From Lelliottia nimipressuralis (GTDB lineage Bacteria > Pseudomonadota > Gammaproteobacteria > Enterobacterales > Enterobacteriaceae): DNA of 64,000 bases. The stretch's first letter is position 1, and every line of letters begins with the position of its first letter. Below are positions 20,400 to 29,373 of the stretch, one piece after another. A program made the translations under genes and the position numbers. The notes beneath the pieces are model-generated. The model did no database searches and had not been told where the DNA came from. It saw only the letters and a list, made by a program, of their open reading frames with translations. The DNA lies in contig NZ_SDDX01000008.1 of NCBI RefSeq assembly GCF_004115925.1, forward strand, positions 1 to 64,000, written 5' to 3'.

Positions 20400-21689
20400 C
20401 TGGAACACATCTCCACCACCACGCTGATCGTCACCCTGATCGTCATGGTGGTCATCTCCGCCTACTTCTCCGGCTCAGAAACCGGCATGATGACCCTGAA
20501 CCGCTACCGGTTACGTCATCGCGCTAAACAAGGCAACCGTGCCGCCCGACGCGTTGAAAAGCTGCTGCGCAAGCCCGATCGTCTGATTAGCCTGGTGCTG
20601 ATCGGCAACAACCTGGTCAATATTCTCGCCTCCGCGCTGGGCACTATTGTTGGGATGCGCCTCTACGGCAACGCCGGTGTCGCGATTGCGACCGGCGTAC
20701 TAACGTTTGTCGTCCTGGTGTTTGCTGAAGTCCTGCCGAAAACCATCGCCGCCCTCTATCCGGAGAAAGTCGCCTATCCGAGCAGCTTCCTGCTCGGCCC
20801 GCTGCTGATCCTGATGATGCCTCTGGTCTGGCTGCTCAACATGGTTACCCGCCTGCTGATGCGCATGGTCGGTATAAAAGCCGACGTGGTGATCAGCAGC
20901 GCACTGAGCAAAGACGAGCTGCGCACCATCGTGCATGAATCCCGCTCGCAGATTTCGCGTCGGAATCAGGACATGCTGCTGTCGGTGCTGGATCTGGAAA
21001 AAGTGAGCGTTGACGACATCATGGTGCCGCGTAATGAAATCGTGGGTATCGACATCAACGACGACTGGAAAGCCATCGTCCGCCAGCTGACCCACTCTCC
21101 CCATGGCCGCATCGTGCTGTACCGTGATTCACTGGATGACGCCATCAGCATGCTGCGCGTGCGCGAAGCCTATCGCCTGATGACCGAGAAAAAAGAGTTC
21201 ACTAAAGAGGTGATGCTCCGAGCCGCCGATGAACTCTATATCATTCCGGAAGGCACGCCGCTAAGTACGCAGCTGGTGAAATTCCAGCGGAATAAAAAGA
21301 AAGTGGGCCTGGTGGTCAACGAGTATGGCGATATCCAGGGGCTGGTGACGGTCGAAGATATTCTGGAAGAGATCGTTGGCGATTTTACGACGTCAATGTC
21401 GCCATCGCTCGCCGAAGAGGTCACGCCGCAAAACGACGGTTCGGTGCTAATCGACGGCAGCGCCAACGTGCGTGAACTCAACAAAGCCTTTAACTGGCAT
21501 CTGCCGGAAGACGACGCTCGCACCATTAACGGTATGATTCTGGAAGCACTGGAAGAGATCCCGGCACCCGGCACCCGTGTGCGCATCAGCCAGTATGATA
21601 TTGATATCCTGGACGTGCAGGACAATATGATCAAACAGGTGAAAGTTATCCCGGTCAAACCACTGCGGGATAGCGTAGCCGAACGCTAG
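20400..21689 (+). CDS. corB: CNNM/CorC family ion transport protein YfjD (CorB), CTG start
   Basis: This 429-residue membrane protein has a DUF21/CNNM transmembrane domain (about 1-190, with ISAYFSGSETGMM near the start), two CBS domains and a C-terminal CorC_HlyC domain. Relatives take part in Mg2+/Co2+ efflux or resistance. The first in-frame ATG (20445) would remove part of the first helix. A CTG at 20400, six bases after AAAGGAG, restores the E. coli-like start (M)EHISTTTL, so I use it. A REP element follows. Confidence 0.88.
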   Translation: MEHISTTTLIVTLIVMVVISAYFSGSETGMMTLNRYRLRHRAKQGNRAARRVEKLLRKPDRLISLVLIGNNLVNILASALGTIVGMRLYGNAGVAIATGVLTFVVLVFAEVLPKTIAALYPEKVAYPSSFLLGPLLILMMPLVWLLNMVTRLLMRMVGIKADVVISSALSKDELRTIVHESRSQISRRNQDMLLSVLDLEKVSVDDIMVPRNEIVGIDINDDWKAIVRQLTHSPHGRIVLYRDSLDDAISMLRVREAYRLMTEKKEFTKEVMLRAADELYIIPEGTPLSTQLVKFQRNKKKVGLVVNEYGDIQGLVTVEDILEEIVGDFTTSMSPSLAEEVTPQNDGSVLIDGSANVRELNKAFNWHLPEDDARTINGMILEALEEIPAPGTRVRISQYDIDILDVQDNMIKQVKVIPVKPLRDSVAER

Positions 21690-21692
21690 TGT

Positions 21693-21724
21693 GTAGGCCG
21701 GGTGAGGCAATGCCGCCACCCGGC
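21693..21724. repeat. REP palindromic element
   Basis: A 32-bp imperfect palindrome starting GTAGGCCGGGTG and ending CCACCCGGC has the form of an enterobacterial REP/PU unit. It sits between the convergent genes corB and grpE, a common place for REPs, where it may stabilise or end transcripts. Confidence 0.85.
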
Positions 21725-21738
21725 ACTAGAGAGGCAAA

Positions 21739-22332
21739 TTATGCCTTCGCTTTCGCGACAGTGACCATCGCAGCACGAATAGTACGACCGTTCAGCGTAT
21801 AGCCTTTCTGCATCACAGCCAGCACGTTGCCAGCAGTTACATCTTCAGATTCAACCATCGCAATCGCCTGGTGGACGTTAGGGTCCAGCGCTACGTTGGT
21901 ATCCGCAACCACTTCAACACCGAACTTACGCACCACGTCGAGCATGGATTTCAGCGTCAGCTCAAGGCCTTCGACCATCGCCGCCATGTCCGGGTTAGCT
22001 TTATCAGCCACTTCCAGCGCACGATCCAGGCTATCAATCACCGGCAGCAGCTCGTTGACGAATTTCTCCAGCGCGAACTTATGCGCCTTTTCCACGTCCA
22101 GCTCGGTACGGCGACGCAGGTTTTCCATTTCCGCTTTGATACGCAGCACGCTTTCGCGCTCACGATTCTGGGCTTCAGTTAACTGAGCTTCCAGATTCGC
22201 AATTTTTTCATCGCGCGGATCCACCTGCTCAGCAGAAGCATCCGGCTCTACAGCCTCAACTTCTTCGTGCTGTTCCATGATAATTTCTTCCGGGGCTTGC
22301 CCCTCAGGCGTTTTCTGTTCTTTACTACTCAT
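21739..22332 (-). CDS. grpE: GrpE nucleotide exchange factor
   Basis: GrpE dimers release ADP from DnaK and act as a thermosensor. The 197-residue product has the E. coli length, an acidic disordered N-terminus, a long coiled coil (about 40-90, [19 protein letters not shown]) and a C-terminal beta domain ending with [16 protein letters not shown]. The start MSSKEQKT at 22332 is chosen over an upstream in-frame ATG at 22356. A sigma32 promoter lies 45-73 bp upstream. Confidence 0.97.
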   Translation of the reverse strand: MSSKEQKTPEGQAPEEIIMEQHEEVEAVEPDASAEQVDPRDEKIANLEAQLTEAQNRERESVLRIKAEMENLRRRTELDVEKAHKFALEKFVNELLPVIDSLDRALEVADKANPDMAAMVEGLELTLKSMLDVVRKFGVEVVADTNVALDPNVHQAIAMVESEDVTAGNVLAVMQKGYTLNGRTIRAAMVTVAKAKA

Positions 22333-22376
22333 GAATTTCTCCGCGTTTTTCTGCATTCATCTCGCTAACTTCGCTT

Positions 22377-22405
22377 ATTATGGGGATCAGTTTCCGGGAT
22401 TCAAG
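22377..22405 (-). promoter_or_regulatory. Sigma32 promoter of grpE
   Basis: On the minus strand a -35 CTTGAA (22400-22405), a 14-bp spacer and a -10 CCCCATAAT (22377-22385) match the RpoH consensus. It lies in the divergent grpE/nadK gap. Confidence 0.9.
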
Positions 22406-22453
22406 GGAACAAAGCATATTGTCACCATCAATCGGCACAAGGACCTCCAGAAA

Positions 22454-23332
22454 ATGAATAATCATTTCAAGTGTATTGGGATTGTCGGACATCCACGTCA
22501 CCCTACGGCGCTGACGACACATGAAATGTTGTATCGCTGGCTGTGCGCAAAAGGCTACGAAGTGATGGTGGAGCAGCAAATTGCGCAGGAATTGCAGCTC
22601 AAAAATGTAAAGACCGGCACGCTGGCGGAGATTGGCCAGCAGGCGGATCTCGCTGTAGTCGTCGGCGGTGACGGCAATATGCTCGGCGCGGCTCGCACTC
22701 TTGCACGCTACGATATCAAAGTTATAGGTATCAACCGCGGTAACCTGGGCTTCCTGACCGACCTCGATCCCGACAACGCCCATCAGCAGTTAGCCGACGT
22801 TCTGGACGGCCATTACATCAGCGAAAAACGCTTTTTGCTCGAAGCGCAGGTGTGCCAGCAGGATTGCCAGAAACGGATCAGCACGGCCATCAACGAAGTG
22901 GTACTGCATCCGGGAAAAGTCGCCCATATGATTGAATTCGAAGTCTATATCGATGAAGTCTTCGCCTTCTCCCAGCGCTCTGACGGGCTAATCATCTCGA
23001 CGCCAACCGGCTCGACCGCCTATTCCCTCTCCGCTGGCGGGCCTATTCTGACCCCCTCGCTGGATGCTATCACGCTGGTGCCGATGTTCCCGCATACCCT
23101 TTCGGCCCGCCCACTGGTTATCAACAGCAGCAGCACCATCCGCCTGCGCTTCTCGCACCGCCGCAACGATCTTGAAATCAGCTGCGACAGCCAGATCGCG
23201 TTACCGATACAGGAAGGCGAAGACGTGTTAATTCGCCGCTGTGACTACCACCTGAACCTGATACATCCGAAAGACTACAGCTATTTCAACACATTAAGTT
23301 CTAAGCTCGGTTGGTCAAAAAAATTGTTCTAA
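22454..23332 (+). CDS. nadK: NAD kinase NadK
   Basis: NadK phosphorylates NAD to NADP using ATP. The 292-residue product equals the E. coli length. It carries the diagnostic GGDGN motif ([13 protein letters not shown]) and the NE/D region in [11 protein letters not shown], followed by [19 protein letters not shown] 22454 gives MNNHFKCIG as in E. coli; the frame stays open upstream to 22277 across the grpE promoter, which is not coding. Confidence 0.97.
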   Translation: MNNHFKCIGIVGHPRHPTALTTHEMLYRWLCAKGYEVMVEQQIAQELQLKNVKTGTLAEIGQQADLAVVVGGDGNMLGAARTLARYDIKVIGINRGNLGFLTDLDPDNAHQQLADVLDGHYISEKRFLLEAQVCQQDCQKRISTAINEVVLHPGKVAHMIEFEVYIDEVFAFSQRSDGLIISTPTGSTAYSLSAGGPILTPSLDAITLVPMFPHTLSARPLVINSSSTIRLRFSHRRNDLEISCDSQIALPIQEGEDVLIRRCDYHLNLIHPKDYSYFNTLSSKLGWSKKLF

Positions 23333-23351
23333 ATTTGCATCCAGCACTTTA

Positions 23352-23389
23352 CTGGATAAAAAACCAGTTTATACTGTATGAAAACACAG
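23352..23389 (+). promoter_or_regulatory. Two LexA boxes controlling recN
   Basis: CTGGATAAAAAACCAG (23352-23367) and CTGTATGAAAACACAG (23374-23389) both fit the SOS box CTG-N10-CAG, the second almost to consensus. They overlap the presumed -10 TATACT (23370-23375). A weaker half-site ends CATACAG at 23401-23407. E. coli recN is likewise under tandem LexA boxes. Confidence 0.92.
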
Positions 23390-23417
23390 TTATGGTTTTT
23401 CATACAGGAAAACAATT

Positions 23418-25079
23418 ATGCTGGCACAACTGACCATCAGCAACTTTGCCATTGTTCGTGAGCTTGAGATCGACTTCCAGAGCGGAATGACGGCCATTAC
23501 CGGTGAAACCGGTGCAGGTAAATCTATTGCCATTGATGCGCTCGGCTTGTGTCTCGGCGGTCGCGCAGAAGGCGACATCGTGCGCACCGGCGCTAGCCGC
23601 GCCGATCTCTGCGCGCGCTTTTCCTTAAAAGATACCCCTGCCGCGCTGCGCTGGCTTGAAGTCAATCAACTCGAAGATGGACGTGAGTGTTTACTTCGCC
23701 GGGTCATCAGCAGCGATGGCCGCTCTCGCGGCTTTATCAACGGGACTGCGGTTCCCCTTTCTCAGCTGCGTGAGCTGGGCCAGCTATTGATTCAAATTCA
23801 TGGCCAGCACGCGCATCAGCAGCTCATTAAACCGGAACAGCAAAAAGCCCTGCTTGATGGCTATGCCGGTGAGTACGCGCTCACTCAGTTGATGGCTGAA
23901 CACTATCGTCAGTGGCATCAAAGCTGCCGCGAACTGGCACAGCATCAGCAGCAAAGTCAGGAGCGCGCCGCGCGCGCCGAACTGCTGAACTATCAGTTGA
24001 AGGAACTCAACGAATTCAACCCGCAGCCGGGTGAGTTTGAGCAGATCGACGAAGAGTACAAACGGCTCGCCAACAGCGGGCATTTAATCTCGACCAGCCA
24101 GCAAGCGCTGAATCTTCTGGCTGATGGCGAAGATACCAACCTGCAAAGCCAGCTCTACACCGTGCGCCAACAGATTACCGAACTGGTCGGTCTCGACAGC
24201 AAGCTGTCTGGCGTGCTCGACATGCTGGAAGAGGCGGCGATTCAAATTTCAGAAGCCGGTGAAGAGCTGCGTCACTATTGTGAGCGCCTGGATCTCGACC
24301 CTAACCGCTTATTCGAGCTGGAGCAGCGCATCTCCCGGCAGATCTCCCTGGCACGTAAACACTACGTCACACCGGAAGAGCTGCCGAACTATCACCAGTC
24401 GTTGCTGGATGAACAGCAGCAGCTCGACGATCAGGCCGACTCGCTCGAAACACTGTCCCTGGCGGTGAATGTCCATCATCAGGAGGCGCTGGCCACGGCG
24501 AAGCAGCTTCACGATGTTCGCCAGCATTATGCTCTGGAGTTAGGTCAGCACATCACGGACAGCATGCATGCGCTGTCTATGCCACACGGTGTCTTCACCA
24601 TCGACGTGAAATTTGAAGTCAATCATCTCACGGCCGAAGGGGCAGACCGCATTGAGTTCCGCGTGACCACCAACCCAGGCCAGCCTTTACAGGCCATTTC
24701 CAAGGTCGCCTCTGGTGGGGAACTCTCGCGCATCGCTCTGGCAATTCAGGTGATCACGGCGCGTAAAATGGAAACCCCGGCGCTGATCTTCGATGAAGTG
24801 GACGTGGGTATCAGTGGCCCGACCGCCGCCATCGTTGGCAAATTGTTACGTCAGTTAGGTGAATCCACTCAGGTTATGTGTGTCACCCACCTGCCGCAGG
24901 TAGCCGGTTGTGGGCATCACCATTTCTATGTCTGCAAAGAAACAGACGGTGAAATGACGGAAACGCATATGCACCCGCTGGATAAAAAGGCGCGCCTGCA
25001 GGAGCTGGCACGTCTGCTTGGCGGTAGTGAAGTGACGCGCAATACGCTGGCGAATGCGAAAGAACTGCTGGCTGCATAA
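23418..25079 (+). CDS. recN: DNA repair protein RecN
   Basis: RecN is an SMC-like ATPase that helps repair double-strand breaks, strongly induced in the SOS response. The 553-residue product has Walker [15 protein letters not shown] near the N-terminus, two coiled-coil arms in the middle, the signature [14 protein letters not shown], and Walker [14 protein letters not shown] near residue 460. The start [13 protein letters not shown] follows an AGGA ribosome site. Confidence 0.97.
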   Translation: MLAQLTISNFAIVRELEIDFQSGMTAITGETGAGKSIAIDALGLCLGGRAEGDIVRTGASRADLCARFSLKDTPAALRWLEVNQLEDGRECLLRRVISSDGRSRGFINGTAVPLSQLRELGQLLIQIHGQHAHQQLIKPEQQKALLDGYAGEYALTQLMAEHYRQWHQSCRELAQHQQQSQERAARAELLNYQLKELNEFNPQPGEFEQIDEEYKRLANSGHLISTSQQALNLLADGEDTNLQSQLYTVRQQITELVGLDSKLSGVLDMLEEAAIQISEAGEELRHYCERLDLDPNRLFELEQRISRQISLARKHYVTPEELPNYHQSLLDEQQQLDDQADSLETLSLAVNVHHQEALATAKQLHDVRQHYALELGQHITDSMHALSMPHGVFTIDVKFEVNHLTAEGADRIEFRVTTNPGQPLQAISKVASGGELSRIALAIQVITARKMETPALIFDEVDVGISGPTAAIVGKLLRQLGESTQVMCVTHLPQVAGCGHHHFYVCKETDGEMTETHMHPLDKKARLQELARLLGGSEVTRNTLANAKELLAA

Positions 25080-25217
25080 ACTTTTTCGGGATCTCAGGGT
25101 CATACAGAACAACAAAAACGCCGTCAGACCGGTTTCAAAGTGGGGCAAGGTCTATTATCATCGGCATATAACATATGAGCCGCGTATTGCTCGGGCCCGA
25201 AAAGGAATCAAATCACT

Positions 25218-25559
25218 ATGCGCTGTAAAACGCTGACCGCTGTCGCAGCGGTTCTTCTGATGTTGACCGCAGGTTGTTCCACTCTGGAGCGAGTGGTTTA
25301 CCGTCCTGACATCAACCAGGGGAACTACCTCACACCTAACGATGTGTCTAAAGTTCGTGTCGGTATGACACAACAGCAGGTCGCTTATGCACTGGGAACC
25401 CCGATGATGTCCGATCCGTTCGGCACTAACACCTGGTTCTATGTCTTCCGCCAGCAGCCTGGCCATGAAGGCGTTACGCAGCAGACGCTGACCCTGACCT
25501 TCAACAGCAGCGGTGTGTTAACCAACATTGATAACAAACCGGCGCTTACCAAACAGTAA
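25218..25559 (+). CDS. bamE: Outer membrane assembly lipoprotein BamE (SmpA)
   Basis: BamE is a small accessory lipoprotein of the BAM complex that contacts BamD and BamA. The 113-residue product has a lipobox ending LTAGC (Cys20) and the conserved [28 protein letters not shown] and [15 protein letters not shown] blocks of the SmpA/OmlA family. It converges on rnfH across a shared hairpin terminator. Confidence 0.96.
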   Translation: MRCKTLTAVAAVLLMLTAGCSTLERVVYRPDINQGNYLTPNDVSKVRVGMTQQQVAYALGTPMMSDPFGTNTWFYVFRQQPGHEGVTQQTLTLTFNSSGVLTNIDNKPALTKQ

Positions 25560-25573
25560 GGTCTCAGAAATGC

Positions 25574-25601
25574 AAAAAGGTGCTCACTGAGCACCTTTTT
25601 T
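25574..25601. terminator. Bidirectional terminator between bamE and rnfH
   Basis: AAAAAGGTGCTCA paired with TGAGCACCTTTTT forms a perfect hairpin with A and T runs on both sides, so it can serve both converging transcripts. Confidence 0.88.
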
Positions 25602-25622
25602 GTATCTTAACGTCGCTTCGCC

Positions 25623-25910
25623 CTACTTCCCGGCCTTCTCCGCCCGCTGACGGCGCAGCTCTTTCGGATCGGCAATCAGCGGTCGATAAATCTCAACGCG
25701 ATCGCCATCACTCACAACATCTGCAAGTTTGACCGGACGACTGTAGATACCGACTTTATTCTTCGACAGATCAATATCGCTGCGCAGTTCCAGCAGACCA
25801 GAGGCGCGAATCGCTTCTTCAACGGTTGCCCCTTCGTCCAGTTTCACCCGCTGCAGGTATTGTTTTTCCGGCAGGGCGTAAGCCACTTCCACCGTGATTT
25901 TAGGCGACAC
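25623..25910 (-). CDS. rnfH: RnfH/RatB family ubiquitin-like protein
   Basis: This 95-residue small beta-grasp protein of the RnfH family has [16 protein letters not shown] near the start and [24 protein letters not shown] at the end. Its role is unclear; it forms a conserved pair with ratA, and the pair has been discussed as toxin-antitoxin-like. I choose the GTG at 25910, nine bases or so after GAGG, giving the expected start (M)[10 protein letters not shown]. It overlaps the ratA end by 11 bases. Confidence 0.88.
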   Translation of the reverse strand: MSPKITVEVAYALPEKQYLQRVKLDEGATVEEAIRASGLLELRSDIDLSKNKVGIYSRPVKLADVVSDGDRVEIYRPLIADPKELRRQRAEKAGK

Positions 25911-26337
25911 TGTAAACCTCTTTGGCGCGCACGGTGAATGCCTGAACCATATTGGAGGCCAGCTCTTTAAAGATGCGGCCAAACGCCAGTTCAATCAGCT
26001 TATTGGTGAACTCGAAATCCAGATGAAACTCGATGCGACAAGCATCAGCGCTCAGTGGCGTAAACTTCCAGCCACCCATCAGGGTTTTGAACGGCCCATC
26101 CACCAGTTGCATCAAAATACTTTGATTGTTGGTCAGCGTATTACGGGTCGTGAACGTTTTGCTGATCCCCGCTTTCGACACATCCACGGCGGCAGTCATC
26201 TGCGTCGGGCCAGCATCCAGCACCCGGCTACCGGTACATCCCGGAATAAACTGCGGATAGGACTGGACGTCATTCACTAACTGGTACATTTGTTCCACGC
26301 TGTAGGGCACAAGCGCAGTACGGCTAATCTGAGGCAT
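25900..26337 (-). CDS. ratA: RatA, START-domain protein (ribosome association toxin / CoQ10-like)
   Basis: This 145-residue polyketide cyclase/START-domain protein starts [22 protein letters not shown]. coli RatA has been reported to bind 50S subunits and hinder 70S formation; relatives of the COQ10 type bind ubiquinone. The two proposed roles are not reconciled. The frame is open to 26376 but the ATG at 26337 fits the domain start. It is first gene of ratA-rnfH and divergent from smpB. Confidence 0.9.
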   Translation of the reverse strand: MPQISRTALVPYSVEQMYQLVNDVQSYPQFIPGCTGSRVLDAGPTQMTAAVDVSKAGISKTFTTRNTLTNNQSILMQLVDGPFKTLMGGWKFTPLSADACRIEFHLDFEFTNKLIELAFGRIFKELASNMVQAFTVRAKEVYSVA

Positions 26338-26499
26338 AGCATTTTCCATGGTCACACAACGGACAAATAATAACATTTATCCCCTGTTAAAAAAACGCTA
26401 AGCCTTATCTCGTGCTAAGATAGCGCGTTGGACCTCACAGGATGCAATCGCAATGAGGTTACTTTTTGAACTCAGATTACCTATGGCTTCACGACACTT

Positions 26500-26982
26500 A
26501 TGACGAAGAAAAAAGCACATAAACCTGGCTCGGCAACCATTGCGCTGAACAAGCGTGCCCGCCATGAGTACTTCATTGAAGAAGAATTCGAAGCTGGCCT
26601 TGCGTTGCAGGGCTGGGAAGTCAAATCCCTGCGCGCAGGTAAAGCCAACATCAGCGACAGCTATGTGATTCTGATTGATGGCGAAGCCTTCCTGTTTGGC
26701 GCAAACTTTACGCCGCTGGCCGTCGCCTCTTCACACTACGTTTGCGACCCGACGCGCACGCGTAAACTGCTGCTCAATCAGCGCGAACTGGCTTCACTTT
26801 TTGGCCGCATTAACCGCGAAGGTTACACCGTCGTCGCCCTGTCTCTGTACTGGAAAAATGCCTGGTGCAAAGTGAAAATCGGCGTGGCGAAGGGTAAAAA
26901 ACAGCATGACAAACGTGATGACGTGAAAGACCGTGAATGGCAGGTCGACAAAGCGCGTATCATGAAGCACGCAGGCCGTTAA
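26500..26982 (+). CDS. smpB: tmRNA-binding protein SmpB
   Basis: SmpB binds the tRNA-like part of tmRNA and carries it to stalled ribosomes. The 160-residue product has the OB-fold ([40 protein letters not shown]) and the basic C-terminal tail ([24 protein letters not shown]) that reads the empty mRNA channel. It is directly upstream of its partner RNA ssrA. Confidence 0.98.
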   Translation: MTKKKAHKPGSATIALNKRARHEYFIEEEFEAGLALQGWEVKSLRAGKANISDSYVILIDGEAFLFGANFTPLAVASSHYVCDPTRTRKLLLNQRELASLFGRINREGYTVVALSLYWKNAWCKVKIGVAKGKKQHDKRDDVKDREWQVDKARIMKHAGR

Positions 26983-27037
26983 TTTCTGCCTGAATTTTGT
27001 ACTTTTCACACTGATTTAAGAACTTATCGTTCCACGC

Positions 27038-27067
27038 TGGCATCACCGATGCCAGTTCTGGTATACT
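27038..27067 (+). promoter_or_regulatory. ssrA promoter
   Basis: A -10 TATACT (27062-27067) lies 15 bases before the mature 5' end, with TGGCAT (27038-27043) as a plausible -35 at 18 bp. An inverted repeat CTGGCAT-caccg-ATGCCAG overlaps the -35 and might act on smpB read-through. Confidence 0.65.
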
Positions 27068-27081
27068 GGGTTCAACACATT

Positions 27082-27444
27082 GGGGCTGATTCTGGATTCG
27101 ACGGGATTTGCGAAACCCAAGGTGCATGCCGAGGGGCGGTTTGCCTCGTAAAAAGCCGCAAAAAAATAGTCGCAAACGACGAAAACTACGCTTTAGCAGC
27201 TTAATAACCTGCTAAGAGCCCTCTCTCCCTAGCCTCCGCTCTTAGGACGGGGATCAAGAGAGGTCAAACCCAAAAGAGATCGCATGGATGTCCTGCCTGG
27301 GGCTGAAGTGTTAAAACTAATCAGGCTAGTCTGGTAGTGGCGTGTCTGTCCGCAGGTGCCAGGCGAATGTAAAGACTGACTAAGCATGTAGTACCGAGGA
27401 TGTAGGAATTTCGGACGGGGGTTCAAATCCCCCCAGCTCCACCA
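27082..27444 (+). ncRNA. ssrA: Transfer-messenger RNA (tmRNA, SsrA)
   Basis: This 363-nt gene frees stalled ribosomes and tags their products for proteolysis. The ends GGGGCTGATTCTGGATTCGAC and the T-arm/acceptor GGTTCAAATCCCCCCAGCTCC plus encoded CCA form the alanyl tRNA-like domain. The tag frame at 27172-27204 encodes ANDENYALAA followed by TAA, as in E. coli, after the resume Ala codon. Pseudoknot sequences fill the middle. The 3' end is a known integration hot spot; no repeated attachment core is seen in the window. Confidence 0.98.
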
Positions 27445-27490
27445 AAATTCTCCATCGGTGATTACCAGAGTCATCCGATGAAGTCCTAAG

Positions 27491-27523
27491 AGCCCGCACG
27501 GCGCAAGCCCTGCGGGCTTTTTT
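27491..27523 (+). terminator. ssrA terminator
   Basis: AGCCCGCA paired with TGCGGGCT plus a T run, 47 bases after the mature 3' end. Confidence 0.9.
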
Positions 27524-27704
27524 GTGCCTGCAATTTGTCCTGCGAAGTCCGAAGAGAACGAATTAAATCCGAACCTTTAGGCCCAATCAGCCTTGTCGTC
27601 CCCCTATCTCCAATCCTGTCTTATCCCCATCGCGCAAAAAGACAAATCCTGCGATACCCATAAACGCCCCCCGCGTCACTCCATCCTGAATCTCCAGGTT
27701 GGTG

Positions 27705-28415
27705 CTAATCCAGATCCAAACTAAACAGACGACTCAGAGCGGTCTTGCCGCTGCGAGTTACGGTCACTTCGCGATAGCCCTGGGTGTGGGTGATCCACTT
27801 TTTCTGCAGTAACAGCGTCATGAGTGCCTGCCCCGCATCTCCGCCCAGATGAAAACGTCTTTCGCTCCAGTCGAGGCATGGGCAGCAAGGCTTGCGGCGC
27901 GGACGCGGATCAAGCACTGCGCCAATACGTTGAAAATGCGCTTTCCCGGCGGGCGTCAGCGCATTGCCGTCAGCCTCAATCCAGTGGTTATGGAGCATAA
28001 AATCATAGATTTTTACCGCCAGTTCGCCGGCCAAATGGTCATAACAGGTTCGGGCGTAACGCAAAACGACCGGCGTAGTCGGGGTAAAAGCAGTCTGGCT
28101 GCGCATGGAAACGCTCATGAGGTTTTCCAGCAGCCCCGCGATGTGATGGCCCGCCAGACTGTAATAGCGGTGGCGTCCCTGCGTCAGGCAAATCACCAGC
28201 CCGTTGCTGAGAAGCCGGGCAAGATGCCCGCTGGTGGTGGAGGCAGCGATGCCCGCCACCGCACTGAGTTCCGTGGCTGTCCACGCGCGCCCGTCCATCA
28301 GGGCGCACAAAATAGTGACCCGTGACGGGTCAGAGATAGCGGAAGCGACCAGTGACATGGATTGTTCAAGAGACGCATCCGGCTCACTGTCGTGTTCGTT
28401 GTGAAGAACTTTCAT
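27705..28415 (-). CDS. ArsR-type winged-helix regulator
   Basis: This 236-residue regulator has an N-terminal ArsR winged helix: SAISDPSRVTILCALMDGR, then the recognition helix region ASTTSGHLARLLSNGL and the wing GRHRYYSLAG. The long C-terminal part carries KPCCPCLDWSERRFHLGG, whose clustered cysteines could bind a metal or sense redox; that is inference. ATG 28415 overlaps the preceding stop as ATGA; a start at 28433 is also possible. It is the last gene of a three-gene operon that faces mesX-mesD. Confidence 0.82.
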   Translation of the reverse strand: MKVLHNEHDSEPDASLEQSMSLVASAISDPSRVTILCALMDGRAWTATELSAVAGIAASTTSGHLARLLSNGLVICLTQGRHRYYSLAGHHIAGLLENLMSVSMRSQTAFTPTTPVVLRYARTCYDHLAGELAVKIYDFMLHNHWIEADGNALTPAGKAHFQRIGAVLDPRPRRKPCCPCLDWSERRFHLGGDAGQALMTLLLQKKWITHTQGYREVTVTRSGKTALSRLFSLDLD

Positions 28416-28804
28416 GCAGCGTGTATTGCCCATTTTTGGGTGACTTCAGCCGCCCGGATATCGTCATCCGTGAGCAGAATAAGCCGGTTATCGTGATCGC
28501 TGTACTGTACCAGAATGCGAATGCCATTCTGTGCCAAAGTATCCGCGATTTCTCCCAGCTCGCCCGGCTGCTTCTGGGGTAATTTCCTTATCAGCGGGCG
28601 CGACAATTTTCTCACATTAAAGCCTGCGTCAGTCAGAACCTGGCGGGCTTTTTCGCCGTCTTCTATCAGAAAATGCGCATGCCCGCCGTCCGGAGTGGTA
28701 AATACTCCACCACCTTCCAGCCCGACACCGTTAAGACCAAGCACGCGTCCGAAGGAAGCCAGCGAATATGAAGTATTATCGAGCACAACGTGAATGTCAT
28801 ACAT
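28412..28804 (-). CDS. ACT-domain protein
   Basis: This 130-residue protein seems to be built of two ACT-like halves: MYDIHVVLDNTSYSLASFGR to about residue 65, then PGELGEIADTLAQNGIRILVQYSDHDNRLILLTDD. ACT domains usually bind amino acids. No enzyme domain is attached, so it may be a free-standing sensor. It overlaps the monooxygenase gene by 8 bases and the regulator by 4, so the three are translationally coupled. Confidence 0.78.
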   Translation of the reverse strand: MYDIHVVLDNTSYSLASFGRVLGLNGVGLEGGGVFTTPDGGHAHFLIEDGEKARQVLTDAGFNVRKLSRPLIRKLPQKQPGELGEIADTLAQNGIRILVQYSDHDNRLILLTDDDIRAAEVTQKWAIHAA

Positions 28805-29132
28805 GTTGTTGCGCTCCTTTGCTCAAAGATGTCTCGGACGAATAATCACGAAATACCTGGGCCACGCGTATTCTGTAGTATGAAAAAATCGACTGTTTGC
28901 CCTCTTTCTGGGCTGCCAGATGCATCATATTTTGCTTCCATCCGGCGACCGCCTCCTCATCTTCCCACCATGATAACGAGAGAATTTTTCCGGGTGTGCT
29001 CAGGCTCTGGAACCGTTCAATGGAGATAAATCCCGCTGTGTCCGACAACAACGGCTTCAGTTCTGCTGCCAGTTCAAGATAGCGCTCACGCGCTTCGGGT
29101 AGTGCGTCTGCCTCAAAAAGTACTGCGATCAT
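28797..29132 (-). CDS. Antibiotic-biosynthesis-monooxygenase (ABM) domain protein
   Basis: This 111-residue dimeric alpha-beta-barrel type protein has the ABM pattern: N-terminal strand MIAVLFEAD, a helix, GFISIERFQSL, and LSLSWWEDEEAVAGWKQNMMHLAAQ. ABM proteins include cofactor-free oxygenases and heme-degrading enzymes; the substrate is unknown. A GAGGG ribosome site precedes the ATG. It is the first gene of the operon divergent from mesX-mesD, 241 bases away. Confidence 0.82.
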   Translation of the reverse strand: MIAVLFEADALPEARERYLELAAELKPLLSDTAGFISIERFQSLSTPGKILSLSWWEDEEAVAGWKQNMMHLAAQKEGKQSIFSYYRIRVAQVFRDYSSETSLSKGAQQHV

Positions 29133-29294
29133 CTTGCTGCCCTCTCATGAATTTCACTCAGCGTATTGCCGGTAAAAAGGGGATGCTTCGGCCAGCGCCG
29201 AAGTATCCCGGTGATGCGCAGGCAGGATCATGAATTTGTCTCATGTTTGGTGAATTTAAATCACTGTTTTTCACTCAATGACTCAGGCATAAAA

Positions 29295-29312
29295 GATACA
29301 TCGCGATGTATC
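29295..29312. promoter_or_regulatory. 18-bp perfect palindrome, likely operator between divergent operons
   Basis: GATACATCGCGATGTATC is perfectly self-complementary. It lies 61 bp before mesX and 163 bp before the ABM gene. The ArsR-type regulator encoded next door is the natural candidate to bind it; MetJ or MetR consensus sites are not seen here. This is inference from symmetry and position. Confidence 0.6.
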
Positions 29313-29373
29313 CATAAAAATTCAAAGACTACTGAAATATCATTAATTTTCAGCAGCCAGGACACCTGAAAAA

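Noticed and set aside
27587..27707. Minus-strand 40-codon frame after the ArsR gene ending GLEIGGRQG
   Set aside because: There is no start signal and it overlaps the end of the regulator; kept only as a note under the ssrA finding.
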